Of a DNA stretch of 64,000 nt, positions 38,709 to 52,457 are shown piece after piece (position 1 is the first letter of the stretch; the number at the start of each line of letters is the position of its first letter). The position numbers and the translations under genes were made by a program. The notes under the pieces are model-generated. The model had not been told where the DNA came from, made no database searches, and saw nothing but the letters and a program-made list of their open reading frames with translations. Source of the stretch: Aulostomus chinensis (Eukaryota > Chordata > Actinopteri > Syngnathiformes > Aulostomidae); contig JBBMOA010000001.1 of assembly GCA_037954235.1 (NCBI GenBank), positions 7,774,001 to 7,838,000 of the forward strand, written 5' to 3'.

Positions 38709-38881
38709 ACCATCAAACAAACGGTGGCCAAAAAGTACCAGGAGGAACGGGAAGGAGTGAAAAAGGAAGTCCAGCTGCCATGTGGGCATCTGTGGACATG
38801 GAGGCTCCCTTGGCTCTGACCTGTCACTGCATTAGTGAGAATGAATGTGTTGGGAGTGCAAGACTTTCCACAAAGTCACCC
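38709..38881 (+). CDS. Third exon piece of the ZBED-like fragment, shifted and truncated
   Basis: After gtcattttcag it reads TIKQTVAKKYQEEREGVKKE, then VQ. A frame change near 38,771 leads to AAMWASVDMEAPLALTCHCI, then SENECVG. The end runs without any splice donor into satellite monomers (gcatcattttgaggttcc), so the array edge lies inside what was coding sequence. Confidence 0.6.
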
Positions 38882-39227
38882 TGCATCATTTTGAGGTTCC
38901 TAGCAACTCTCACTACATCAGTGTCGCATCATTTCTTAGGTTAGTAGCAACTCTCATTACATCACTGTCGCATCATTTTGAGGTTTTTAGCAACTCTCAT
39001 TACATCACTTTCAACATCATTTTGAGGTTTGTAGCAACTCTTAATACATCACAGTAGTTTCATTATGAGCTTCATCGCAATTATCGCATCACTGTCGCAT
39101 CATTTTTAGGATAGTAGCAACTCTCACCACATCACTGTAGCATCATTTCTTAGTAATTTCAAAATCACGCTAAAGTGATGTCATAAGAGTTAGTACTTAC
39201 CTATCAACTCTCACCACATCACTGTAG

Positions 39228-39435
39228 CATAATTTCTTAGGTTTGTAGCCACTCTCATTACATCACTTAAGCATCATTTGGACATTTGTAGCAACTCTCA
39301 TTACATCACTGTCGCATCATTTTGAGGATAGTCGCAACTCTCACGACATTACTGGAGCATCATTTTGAGATTCCTAGCAAATGTCATTACATCACTGTAC
39401 CATCATTTTGAGGTTCGTAGCAACTCTCACCACAT
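39228..39435 (-). repeat. Local satellite block repeated at ~40,224 and partly at ~43,870
   Basis: The combination tcttaggtttgtagccactc plus aagcatcatttggacatttg occurs at about 39,235 and 40,231 (offset 996). A third, slightly changed copy (gtagccgctc) is at about 43,876. This is a smaller-scale block copy within the proximal subfamily. Confidence 0.65.
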
Positions 39436-40995
39436 CACCGTAGCATCAATTCTTAAGTAAGTAGCAACTCCCATGACATCACTGTAGCATCATTTCTTAG
39501 GTAAGTAGCAAACCTCATTACATCACTGTAGCATCATTTCTTAGGGAAGTAGCAACTCTCATTACACCGCTTTAGCATTATTTTGAAATTACTATCAAGT
39601 CTCACCACATCACTGTAGCATCACTTCTTAGATTTGTAGCAACTCTCATTACATCACTTTAGCACCATTTTGAGATTAGTATCAACTCTCACTACATCAC
39701 TGTCAGCATCATTTTGAGATTTGTATCAACTCTCACTACATCATTGCCACCTCATTTTGAGGATCGTTGCAACTCTCACCACATCACTGTCGCATCATTT
39801 TGAGGATCGTAGCAACTCTCACTACATCACTGTCGCATCATTTTGAGGATAGTCGCAACTCTCATTACATCACTGTAGCATCATTTTGAGATTCGTAGGA
39901 ACTCTCATTACATCACTGTAGCATCATTTTGAGGTTCGTAGCAACTCTCACCACATCACTGTAGCATCATTTCTTAGGTAAGTAGCAACTCTCATTACAT
40001 CACTGTAGCATCATTTTGAGGTTCGTAGCAACTCTCACCACATGACTGTCGCATCATTTCTCAGTTAAGTAGCAACTCTCATTACATCACTTTAGCATGA
40101 TTTTGAAATTACTATCAACTCTCAGCACGTCTGTAGCATAATTTCTTAGGTTTGTAGCAACTCTCATTACATCACTCTAGCATCATTTGGTCATTTGTAG
40201 CAACTCTCATTACATCACTGTAGCATCATTTCTTAGGTTTGTAGCCACTCTCATTACATCACTTAAGCATCATTTGGACATTTGTAGCAACTCTCATTAC
40301 ATCACTGTCGCATCATTTTGAGGATAGTCGCAACTCTCACGACATTGCTGGAGCATCATTTTGAGATTCCTAGCAACTGTCATTACATCACTGTACCATC
40401 ATTTTGAGGTTCGTAGCAACTCTCACCACATCACTGTAGCATCATTTCTTAAGTAAGTAGCAACTCTCATTTCATCACTGTAACATCATTTTGCGGTTCG
40501 TAGCAACTCTCACTACACCACTTTAGCATTATTTTGAAATTAGTATCAACTCTCACCACATCACTGTAGCATCACTTCTTAGGTTTGTCGCAACTCTCAT
40601 TACATCACTTAACATCATTTTGAGGATCGTAGCAACTCTCACTTCATCACTTTAGCATGATTTTGAGGATCGTAGCAACTCTCACCACATCACTGTAGCA
40701 TAATTTCTTAGGTTTGTAGCAAATCTCGTTACATCATTGTAGCATCATTTTGCGGTTCGTAGCAACTCTCAATACATCATTGTCGCATCATTTTGAGGAT
40801 AGTCGCAACTCTCACGACATTACTGTAGCATCATTTCTTAGGTTTGTAGCAAATCTCATTACATCACTCTGGCATCATTTTGAGATTCGTAGCAACTCTC
40901 ATTGCATCACTGTAGCATCATTTTGCGGTTCGCAGCAAACCTCACTACATCATTGTAGCATCATTTCTTAGGGAAGTATCAACTGTCATTACACC

Positions 40996-41986
40996 ACTTT
41001 CGCTTTATTTTGAAATTACTATCAACTCTCACCACAACACTGTCAGTATAATTTATTAGGTTAGTAGCAACTGTCATAACATCACTGTAGCATCATTTCT
41101 TAAGTAAGTAGCAACTCCCATGACATCACTGTAGCATTATTTCTTAGGTAAGTAGCAACTCTCATGACATCACTTTAGCATGATTTTGAAATTACTATCA
41201 ACTCTCACCACATCACTGTAGCATCATTTCTTAGGTTTGTAGCAAATCTCATTACATCACTCTAGCATCATTTTGAGATTAGTAGCAACTCTCATTACAT
41301 CACTGTAGCATTATTTTGAGGTTCGTAGCAAACCTCACTACATCACTGTAGCATCATTTCTTAGGGAAGTAGCAACTCTCATTGCACCGCTTTAGCATTA
41401 TTTTGAAATTACTATCAAGTCTCACCACATCATTGTAGCATCACTTCTTAGATTTGTAGCAACTCTCATTACATCACTTTAGCATCATTTTGAGATTTGT
41501 ATCAACTCTCACTACATCATTGCCACCTCATTTTGAGGATCGTAGCAACTCTCACCACATCACTGTCGCATCATTTTGAGGATCGTAGCAACTCTCACTA
41601 CATCACTGTCGCATCATTTTGAGGATAGTCGCAACTCTCACGACATGACTGTAGCATTATTTTGAGGTTTTAAGCAACTCTCACAACATTACTGTAAGCA
41701 TCATTTTGAGCATCGTAGCAACTCTCACTACATCACTTTACCATCATTTTGAGATTAGTCGCAACTCTCACTACATCACTGTCGCATCATTTCTTAGGTT
41801 AGTAGCAACTCTCACTACATCACTGTCGCATCATTTCTTAGGTTAGTAGCAACTCTCACCACATCACTGTAGCATCATTTCTTAGGTAAATAGCAACCCT
41901 CATTACATCACTGTAGCATCATTTTGCGGTTCGTAGCAACTCTCACTACATCACTGTAGCATCATTTCTTAGGTTAGTAGCATCTC
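40996..41986 (-). repeat. ~1,001 bp satellite unit, copy 1
   Basis: Begins at cactttcgctttattttgaa and is repeated 1,001 bp on. The comparison by eye shows about one difference (cttaggtaag at 41,143 versus ctttggtaag at 42,144). 1,001 bp is 23 monomers. Confidence 0.8.
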
Positions 41987-41996
41987 CCATGACACC

Positions 41997-42987
41997 ACTT
42001 TCGCTTTATTTTGAAATTACTATCAACTCTCACCACAACACTGTCAGTATAATTTATTAGGTTAGTAGCAACTGTCATAACATCACTGTAGCATCATTTC
42101 TTAAGTAAGTAGCAACTCCCATGACATCACTGTAGCATTATTTCTTTGGTAAGTAGCAACTCTCATGACATCACTTTAGCATGATTTTGAAATTACTATC
42201 AACTCTCACCACATCACTGTAGCATCATTTCTTAGGTTTGTAGCAAATCTCATTACATCACTCTAGCATCATTTTGAGATTAGTAGCAACTCTCATTACA
42301 TCACTGTAGCATTATTTTGAGGTTCGTAGCAAACCTCACTACATCACTGTAGCATCATTTCTTAGGGAAGTAGCAACTCTCATTGCACCGCTTTAGCATT
42401 ATTTTGAAATTACTATCAAGTCTCACCACATCATTGTAGCATCACTTCTTAGATTTGTAGCAACTCTCATTACATCACTTTAGCATCATTTTGAGATTTG
42501 TATCAACTCTCACTACATCATTGCCACCTCATTTTGAGGATCGTAGCAACTCTCACCACATCACTGTCGCATCATTTTGAGGATCGTAGCAACTCTCACT
42601 ACATCACTGTCGCATCATTTTGAGGATAGTCGCAACTCTCACGACATGACTGTAGCATTATTTTGAGGTTTTAAGCAACTCTCACAACATTACTGTAAGC
42701 ATCATTTTGAGCATCGTAGCAACTCTCACTACATCACTTTACCATCATTTTGAGATTAGTCGCAACTCTCACTACATCACTGTCGCATCATTTCTTAGGT
42801 TAGTAGCAACTCTCACTACATCACTGTCGCATCATTTCTTAGGTTAGTAGCAACTCTCACCACATCACTGTAGCATCATTTCTTAGGTAAATAGCAACCC
42901 TCATTACATCACTGTAGCATCATTTTGCGGTTCGTAGCAACTCTCACTACATCACTGTAGCATCATTTCTTAGGTTAGTAGCATCTC
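41997..42987 (-). repeat. ~1,001 bp satellite unit, copy 2
   Basis: Near-identical tandem copy of 40,996-41,986. It diverges at gcatctcccatgacatcac, where copy 1 has gacaccac. Confidence 0.8.
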
Positions 42988-45204
42988 CCATGACATCACT
43001 GTAGCATCATTTTGAGGTTTGGAGCAACTCTCACTACATTACTGGAAGCATCAGTTTGAGCATCGTACCAACTCTGCCTACATCACTGTAGCATCATTTC
43101 TTCGGTTAGAAGCAACTCTCATGACATCACTTTAGCATGATTTTGAAATTACTATCAACTCTCACCACAACACTGTCAGTATAATTTCTTAGGTTAGTAG
43201 CAACTGTCATAACATCACTGTAGCATCATTTTGAGGATCGTAGCAACTCTCACCACATCACTGTAGCATCATTTTGAGGATCGTAGCAACTCTCAATACA
43301 TCATTGTCGCATCATTTTGAGGATAGTCGCAACTCTCACGACATTACTGTAGCATCATTTCTTAGGTTTTAGCAAATCTCGTTACATCACTCTAGCATCA
43401 TTTTGAGATTCGTAGCAACTCTCATTACATCACTGTAGCATCATTTTGCGGTTCGTAGCAAACCTCACTACATCACTGTAGCATCATTTTGAGGAACGTA
43501 GCAACTCTCAATACATCATTGTCGCATCATTTTGAGGATCGTCACAACTCTCACGACATTACTGTAGCATCATTTCTTAGGTTTGTAGCAAATCTCATTA
43601 CATCACTCTAGCATCATTTTGAGATTCGTAGCAACTCTCATTGCATCACTGTAGCATCATTTTGCGGTTCGTAGCAAACCTCACTACATCACTGTAGCAT
43701 CATTTCTTAGGGAAGTATCAACTGTCAATACACCACTTTCGCTTTATTTTGAAATTACTATCAACTCTCACCACAACACTGTCAGTATAATTTCTTAGGT
43801 TAGTAGCAACTGTCATAACATCACTGTAGCATCATTTTGAGGATCGTAGCAACTCTCACCACATCACTGTAGCATCATTTCTTAGGTTTGTAGCCGCTCT
43901 CATTACATCACTTAAGCATCATTTGGACATTTGTAGCAACTCTCATTACATCACTGTCGCATCATTTTGAGGATAGTCGCAACTCTCACGACATTACTGG
44001 AGCATCATTTTGAGATTCCTAGCAACTGTCATTACATCACTGTACCATCATTTTGAGGATCGTAGCAACTCTCACGACATCACTTTAGCGTGATTTTGAA
44101 ATTACTATCAACTCTCACTACATCACTGTTGCATCATTTTGACATTTGTAGCAACTCTTGTTTTATAACTGTAGCATCATTTCTTAGGTTAGTAGCAACT
44201 CCCATGACATCATTGCAGCATCATTTTGAGGTTTTTAGCAACTCTCACGACATTACTGGAAGTATCAGTTTTAGGTTCGTAGCAACTTTCACCACATCAC
44301 TGTAGCATCATTTGTTTGGTTAGAAGCAACTCTTATGACATCGCTTTAGCATGATTTTGAAATTACTATCAACTCTCACCACAAAACTGTCAGCATAATT
44401 TCTTAGGTTAGCAGCAACTGTCATCACATCACTGTAGAATCATTTTGAGGATCGTAGCAACTCTCACTACATCATTGTGGCATCATTTTGAGGATAGTCG
44501 CAACTCTCACGACATTACTGTAGCATCATTTTGAGATTCGTAGCAACTCTCACCACATCACTGTAGCATCATTTCTTAGGTAAGTAACAACTCTCATTAC
44601 ATCACTTCAGCGTGATTTTGAAATTACTATCAACTCTCACCACATCACTGTCGCATCATTTTGATGTTCGTAGCAACTCTTACTACATTATTTTTGCATT
44701 ATTTAAAGGTTCGTAGCAACTCTCACTACATTACTGTTAGCATCATTTTGAGTTTATTAGCAATTCTTCCGACATCACTGTCGCAATATTTTGAGGTTCG
44801 TAGCAACTCTTAGTACATGACTTTCAGCATCACTTTGAGGTTATTCGAAACGTTCACTCCATTACTGTTCGCATCATTTTGAGTTCATTAGCAATTCTTG
44901 CGACATCACTGTCACATCATTTTGAGATCATTAGCAATTCTTCCGACATCAATGTCGCATTATTTTGAGGTTCGTAGCAACTCTTACTACATGACTGTTG
45001 CATTATTTAAAGGTTCGTAGCAACTCTTACTACATTACTGTTAGCATCACTGTGTTTATAGCAAATATCACTACATTACTGTTAGCATCATTTTGAGTTC
45101 ATTAGCAATTCTTACGACATCACTGTCCCATCAGTTTAAGATCATTTCCAATTCTTTTGACATCACTGTCGCAATATTTTGAGGTTCGAAGCAACTCTTA
45201 CTAC

Positions 45205-46200
45205 TTTACTGTTGCATTATTTTAAGGTTCGTAGCAACCCTTACTACATGACTGTAAGCATCACTTTGAGGTTATTCGAAAGTTTAACTCCATTACTGTT
45301 AGCATCATTTTGAGTTCATGAGCAATTCTTACGACATCACTGTCGCATCATTTTGAGATCATGACCAATTCTTCTGACATCACTGTCGCATCATTTTTAC
45401 ATCTTTAGCAATTCTTCTGACATCACTGTCGCATTATTTTGAGGTTCGTAGCAACTCTTACTAAATGACTTTCAGCATCACTTTGAGGTTATTCGAAAGT
45501 TTCACTCCCATACTGTTTGCATCATCTTGAGTTCATTAGCAATTCTTCCGACATCACTGTCGCAATATTTAAAGGTTCGTAGCAACTTTTACTACATTAC
45601 TGTCACATTATTTTGAGGTTCGTAGCAACTCTTACTACATGACTGTCAGCATCACTTTGAGGTTATTCGAAACTTTCACTCCATTACTGTTAGCATCATT
45701 TTGAGATCATTAGCGATTCTTACTAAATCACTATCGAATCATTTTGAGATCATTAGCAATTCTTCTGACATCACTGTCACATTATTTTTAGGTTCGTAGC
45801 AACTCTTACTACATTATTGTTGCATTATTTTAAGGTTCGTAGCAACTCTTACTACATTACTGTCAGCATCAGTTTGAGTTTATGAGCAACTATCACTCCA
45901 TTACTGTTACCATCATTTTGAGTTCATTAACAATTCTTACGACATCACTGTCGCATCATTTTTAGATGATTAGCAATTCTAACGACATCACTGTAGCATT
46001 ATTTTGAGGTTCGTAGCAACTCTTACTACATTACTTTCAGCATCATTTTTAGGTTACTCGAAACTCTGACCACATGATTGTCAGCATCACTTTGAGGTTG
46101 TTCAAAACTTTCACTCCATTACTGTAAGCATCACTGAGTTTTTTAGCAACTATCACTACATTACTGTTAGCATCATTTTGAGTTTCATACCAATTCTTAC
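45205..46200 (-). repeat. ~1 kb satellite block, copy 1 (offset 3,380)
   Basis: Matches 48,585-49,580. A shared rare string is agatcatgaccaattcttct (45,355 and 48,735), along with the order of types around it. A few substitutions separate the copies (for example ctatcgaatc/ctgtcaaatc). Confidence 0.75.
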
Positions 46201-48584
46201 GACATCACTGTAGCAGCATTTTTAGGTTATTTTCAACTCTTCCTCCATTACGTCAGCATCATTTTGAGTTCATTACAATGCTTACTACGTCACTGTTGCA
46301 TCATTTTAAGATCATTAGCAATTCTTCCAACATCACTGTTGCATTATTTGGAGGTTCATAGCAACTGTTACTACATGACTGTCAGCATCACTTTGAGGTT
46401 GTTCGAAACACTTACTACATTACTGTAAGCATCACTGAGTTTATTAGCAACTATCTCTACATTGCTGTGAGCATCAATTTGAGTTTAATAGCAATTCTTA
46501 CGACATAACTTTAGCATCATTTTGAGGTTAGTTTCAACTCTTCCTCCAATACCGTCAGCATCATTTAGAGTTTATTAGCAATTCTTCCGACATCACTGTC
46601 GCATTATTCGGAGGTTCGTAGCAACTCTTACTACATTACTGTTGCATTATTTTGAGGTTCGTAGCAACTCTTACTACATTACTGTCAGCATCACTTTGAG
46701 GTTTTTCAAAACTTTCACTCCATTACTGTTAGCATCATTTTGAGTTCATTAGCAATTCTTACTACATCATTGTCGCATCTTTTTTAGATCGTTAGCAATT
46801 CTTCCGACATCACTGTCGCATTATTTTGAGGTTCGTAGCAACTTTTACTACATTACTGTCGCATTATTTTGAGGTTCGTAGCAACTCTTAGTACATGACT
46901 GTCAGCATTACTTTGAGGTTATTCGAAACACTTACTACATTACTGTAAGCATCACTGAGTTGATTAGCAACTATCACTACATTACTGTTAGCATCATTTT
47001 GAGTTCATTAGCAATTCTTACTACATCACTGTCGCATCATTTTGAGATCATTAGCAATTCTTCTGACATCACTGTCACATTAATTTGAGGTTCGTAGCAA
47101 CTCTTACTACATTATTGTTGCATTATTTTAAGGTTCGTAGCAACTCTTACTACATTACTGTAGCATCACTTTGAGGTTATTCGAAGCGTTCACTCCATTA
47201 CTGTTAGCATCTTTTTGAGATCATTACCAATTCTTGTGACATCACTGTCGCATCATTTTGAGATCTTTAGGAATTCTTCTGACATCACTGTCGCATTATT
47301 TTGAGGTTCGTAGCAACTCTTACTACATGACTGTCAGCATCACTTTGAGGTTGTTCGAAACACTTACTACATTACTGTAAGCATCACTGAGTTTATTAGC
47401 AACTATCACTACATTACTGTTAGCATCATTTTGAGTTCATGAGCAATTCTTCCGACATCACTGTCGCAATATTTTGAGGTTCGTAGCAACTTTTACTACA
47501 TTACTGTCGCATTATTTTGAGGTTCGTAGCAACTCTTACTGCATGACTGTCTGCATCACTTTGAGGTTATTCGAAAGTTTAACTCCATTACTGTTCGCAT
47601 CATTTTGAGTTCATGAGCAATTCTTACTACATCACCGTCGCATCATTTACAGATCATGAGCAATTCTTCTGACATCACTGTCACATTATTTTGAGGTTCG
47701 TAGCAACTCTTACTACATTATTGTTGCATTATTTTAAGGTTCGTTGCAACACTTACTACATTACTGTCAGCATCACTTTGAGTTTTTTTGCAACTATCAC
47801 TACATTACTGTGATCATCATCTTGAGTTCATTAGCAATTCTTCCGACATCACTGTCGCAGTATTTTGAGAATTGTAGCAACATTACTACATTACTGTCGC
47901 ATTATTTTGAGGTTCGTAGCAACACTTACTACATGACTGTCAGCATCACTTTGAGGTTATTCAAAAGTTTCACTCCATTAATGTTAGCATCATTTTGAGT
48001 TCATTAGCAATTCTTACTACATCACTGTCGCAATATTTTGAGGTTCGTAGCAACTTTTATTCCATTACTGTCGCATTATTTTGAGGTTCGTCGCAACTCT
48101 TAGTACATGACTGTCAGCATCACTTTGAGGTTATTCGAAACGTTCACTCCAATACTGTTAGCATCATTTTGAGTTTATGAGCAATTCTCATGACATCATT
48201 GTAGCATTAAATTGAGGTTAGTAGCAACTCTTACTACATGACTGTCAGCATCACTTTGAGGTTGTTTGAAACACTTACTACATTACTGTCAGCATCACTG
48301 AGTTTATTAGCAACTATCACTACATTACTGTTAGCATCATTTTGAGGTTAGAAGCAACTGTTACTACATGACTGACAGCATCACTTTTTGGTTTTTTCGA
48401 AACACTTCCTACATTACTGTAAGCATCACTGAGTTAATTAGCAACTGTCACTACATTACTGTTAGCATCATTTTGAGTTCATTAGCAATTCTTACTACAT
48501 CACTGTCGCATCATTTTGAGATCATTAGCAATTCTTCCGACATCACTGTCGCAATATTTTGAGGTTCGTAGCAACTTTTACTAC

Positions 48585-49580
48585 ATTACTGTCGCATTAT
48601 TTTGAGGTTCGTAGCAACACTTACTACATGACTGTAAGCATCACTTTGAGGTTATTCGAAAGTTTAACTCCATTACTGTTAGCATCATTTTGAGTTCATT
48701 AGCAATTCTTACGACATCACTGTCGCATCATTTTGAGATCATGACCAATTCTTCTGACATCACTGTCGCATCATTTTTACATCTTTAGCAATTCTTCTGA
48801 CATCACTGTCGCATTATTTTGAGGTTCGTAGCAACTCTTACTAAATGACTGTCAGCATCACTTTGAGGTTATTCGAAAGTTTCACTCCCATACTGTTAGC
48901 ATCATCTTGAGTTCATTCGCAATTCTTCCGACATCACTGTCGCAATATTGAAAGGTTCGTAGCAACTTTTACTACATTACTGTCACATTATTTTGAGGTT
49001 CGTAGCAACTCTTACTACATGACTGTCAGCATCACTTTGAGGTTATTCGAAACTTTCACTCCATTACTGTTAGCATCATTTTGAGATCATTAGCGATTCT
49101 TACTAAATCACTGTCAAATCATTTTGAGATCATTAGCAATTCTTCTGACATCACTGTCACATTATTTTTAGGTTCGTAGCAACTCTTACTACATTATTGT
49201 TGCATTATTTTAAGGTTCGTAGCAACTCTTACTACATTACTGTCAGCATCACTTTGAGTTTATGAGCAACTATCACTCCATTACTGTTACCATCATTTTG
49301 AGTTCATTAACAATTCTTACGACATCACTGTCGCATCATTTTTAGATGATTAGCAATTCTTACGACATCACTGTAGCATTATTTTGAGGTTCGTAGCAAC
49401 TCTTACTACATTACTTTCAGCATCATTTTTAGGTTACTCGAAACTCTGACCACATGATTGTCAGCATCACTTTGAGGTTGTTCAAAACTTTCACTCCATT
49501 ACTGTAAGCATCACTGAGTTTATTAGCAACTATCACTACATTACTGTTAGCATCATTTTGAGTTTCATACCAATTCTTAC
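48585..49580 (-). repeat. ~1 kb satellite block, copy 2 (offset 3,380)
   Basis: Second copy of 45,205-46,200. The match ends just after gagtttcataccaattctta. Confidence 0.75.
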
Positions 49581-52109
49581 GACATCACTGTCGCATCATT
49601 TTGAGATCATTAGCAATTCTTCCGACATCACTGTCGAATTATTTTGAGGTTCGTAGAAACTCTTACTGCATGACTGTCAACATCACTGTGAGGTTGTTCG
49701 AAACACTTAGTACATTACTGTAAGCATCACTGAGTTGATTAGCAACTATCACTACATTACTGTTAGCATCATTTTGAGTTCATTAGCAATTCTTCCGACA
49801 TCACTGTTGCATTATTTTGAGGTTCGTAGCAACTTTTACGACATTACTGTCGCATTATATTGAGGTTCGTAGCAACTCTTACTACATGACTGTCAGCATC
49901 ACTTTGAGGTTATTTGAAACTTTCACTCCATTACTGTCAGCATCATTTTGAGTTCATTAGCAATTCTTACGACATCACAGTAGCATTAAATTGAGTTCAT
50001 TAGCAATACTTACGACATCACAGTCGCATTAAATTGAGTTCAGTAGCAACTTTTACTACATGACTGTCAGCATCACTTTGAGGTTGTTCGAAACTCTTAC
50101 TACATTACTGTAAGAATCACTGAGTTTATTAGCAACTATCACTACATTACTGTTAGCATCATCTTGAGTTCATTTGCAATTCTTACGAAATCACTGTAGC
50201 ATCATTTTGAGATCATTAGCAATTCTTCTGACATCAATGTCGCATTTTTTTGAGGTTCGTAGCAACTCTTACTACATTACTGTCAGCATCACTTTGAGGT
50301 TGTTCGAAACGTTCACTCCATTTCTGTAAGCATCATTTTGAGTTTATTAGCAATTCTTTTTAAATCACTGTCGCATCATTTTGAGATCTTTAGCAATTCT
50401 TCCGACATAACTGTCGCAATATTTCGAGGTTCGTAGCAACTTTTACTACATTACTGTCGCATTATTTTGAGGTTCGTAGAAACTCTTACTACATGACTGT
50501 CAGCATCACTTTGAGGTTATTCGAAACTTTCCCTCCATTACTGTTAGCATCATTTTGAGTTCATTTGCAGTTCTTACTACATCACTGTCACATCATTTTG
50601 AGATCTTTAGCAATTCTTCTGACATCACATTCGCATTATTTTGAGGTTCGTAGCAACTCTTACTACATGACTGTCAGCATCACTTTGAGGTTATTCGAAA
50701 CTCTTACTACATTACTGTAAGCATCACTGAGTTTAATAGCAACTATCACTACATTACTGTTAGCATCATCTTGAGTTCATTAGCAATTCTTACGACATCA
50801 CTGTCGCATCATTTTGAGATCATTAGCAATTCTTCCGACATCACTGTCGCATCATTTTGAGATCATTAGCCATTCTTCCGACATCACTGTCGCAATATTT
50901 TGAGGTTCGTATTAACTCTTACTACATGACTGTCAGCATCACTTTGAGGTTATTCGAAACGTTCACTCCATTAATGTTAGCATCAAATTGAGTTCATTAG
51001 CAATTCTTACTAAATCACTGCCGCATCATTTTGAGATCTTTAGCAATTCATCTGACATCACTGTCGCAATATTTTGAGGTTCGTCGCAACTTTTTCTACA
51101 TTACTGTCGCATTATTTTGAGGTTCGTCGCAACTCTTACGACATGACCGTCAGCATCACTTTGAGGTTATTCGAAACTTTCACTCCATTACTGTTAACAT
51201 CATTTTGAGTTCATTAGCAATTCTTACTACATCACTGTCGCATCATTTTGAGATCATTAGCAATTCTTACTACATCACTGTCGCATTATTTTGAGGTTCA
51301 TAGAAACTCTTACTACATGACTGTCAGCATCACTTTGAGGTTATTCGAAACGTTCACTCCATTACTGTTAGCATCATTTCTAGATCTTCAGCAATTCTTC
51401 TGACATCACTGTCGCATTATTTTGAGGTTCGTAGCAACTCTTACTACATGACTGTCAGCATCACTTTGAGGTTATTCGAAACTTTCACTCCATTACTGTT
51501 AGCATCAATTTGAGTTCATTAGCACTTCTTACTTAATCACTGTAGCATCATTTTGAGATCATTAGCAATTCTTCTGACATCACTGTCGCATTTTTTTGAG
51601 GATCGTAGCAACTCTTACTACATAACTGTCAGCATCACTTTGAGGTTGTTTGAAACGTTCACTCCATTACTGTTGGCATCATTTTGAGTTCATTGGCGAT
51701 TCTTACTACATCACTGTCGCATCATTTTGAGATCATTAGCAATTCTTCCGACATCAGTGTCGCAATATTGTGAGGTTCGTAGCAACTTTTACTACATTAC
51801 TGTTGCATTATTTTAAGGTTCGTTGCAACACTTACTACATGACTGTCAGCATCACTTTGAGGTTATTCAAAACTTTCACTCCATTACTGTTAGCATCATT
51901 TTGAGTTCATTGTCAATTCTTACGACATCACAGTAGCATTAAATTGAGTTCATTAGCAACTCTTACTACATGACAGTCAGCATCACTTTGAGGTTGTTAG
52001 AAACTCTTACTACATTACTGTAAGTACACTGAGTTTAATAGCAACTATCACTACATTACTGTTAGCATCATCTTGAGTTCATTAGCAATTCTTACGACGT
52101 CACTGTCGC

Positions 52110-52457
52110 ATCATTTTGAGATCATTTGCAATTCTTCTGACATCACTGTCGCAATATTTTGAGGTTCGTATTAACTCTTACTACATGACTGTCAGCATCA
52201 CTTTGAGGTTATTCGAAACTTTCACTCCATTACTGTTAGCATCAATTTGAGTTCATTAGCACTTCTTACTTAATCACTGTAGCATCATTTTGAGATCATT
52301 TGCAATTCTTCTGACATCACTGTCGCAATATTTTGAGGTTCGTATTAACTCTTACTACATGACTGTCAGCATCACTTTGAGGTTATTCGAAACTTTCACT
52401 CCATTACTGTTAGCATCAATTTGAGTTCATTAGCACTTCTTACTTAATCACTGTAGC
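52110..52457 (-). repeat. Direct tandem duplication of one 174 bp tetramer
   Basis: The stretch carrying cgtattaactcttactacat, attcgaaactttcactccat and gagttcattagcacttctta occurs twice in a row. For example, gaggttcgtattaac is at 52,161 and 52,335, exactly 174 bp apart. This shows that the four-monomer unit itself can be copied. Confidence 0.85.

Larger units (their letters stand above)
38266..38881 (+). pseudogene. ZBED/hAT-type BED-finger gene fragment, cut by the satellite
   Basis: Three exon-like pieces on + together give the front half of a ZBED/hAT transposase-like protein. First is a BED zinc finger (CGICW, then NKSTSSVLRH, then ARHENE). Next is the conserved segment MLDEALLNLILKDCQPLSTV / EREGFRELVQVLEP. 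Last comes TIKQTVAKKYQEEREGVKKE, followed one frame over by AAMWASVDMEAPLALTCHCI, equivalent to the conserved DMWTS...YL..TCH motif that opens the catalytic RNase H-like region. A stop interrupts exon 1, the exon 2/3 junction is out of phase, and exon 3 has an internal one-base shift. The rest of the transposase-like region is missing because satellite begins at about 38,882. It could be a domesticated ZBED relative or an intron-bearing hAT transposon; I cannot tell which. Confidence 0.75.
38882..44680 (-). repeat. Right-arm proximal subfamily (cttagg / ctctcac type)
   Basis: Monomers here typically read gcatcatttcttaggttagt, then agcaactctcaccacatcac. They differ from all left-arm types, which have tcattttgag where these have tcatttcttagg, and tctta(c) where these have ctctcac. 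Other local variants are catttggacatttgtagc and gattttgaaattactatcaa. The last clearly proximal-type monomers lie around 44,640. Confidence 0.8.
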
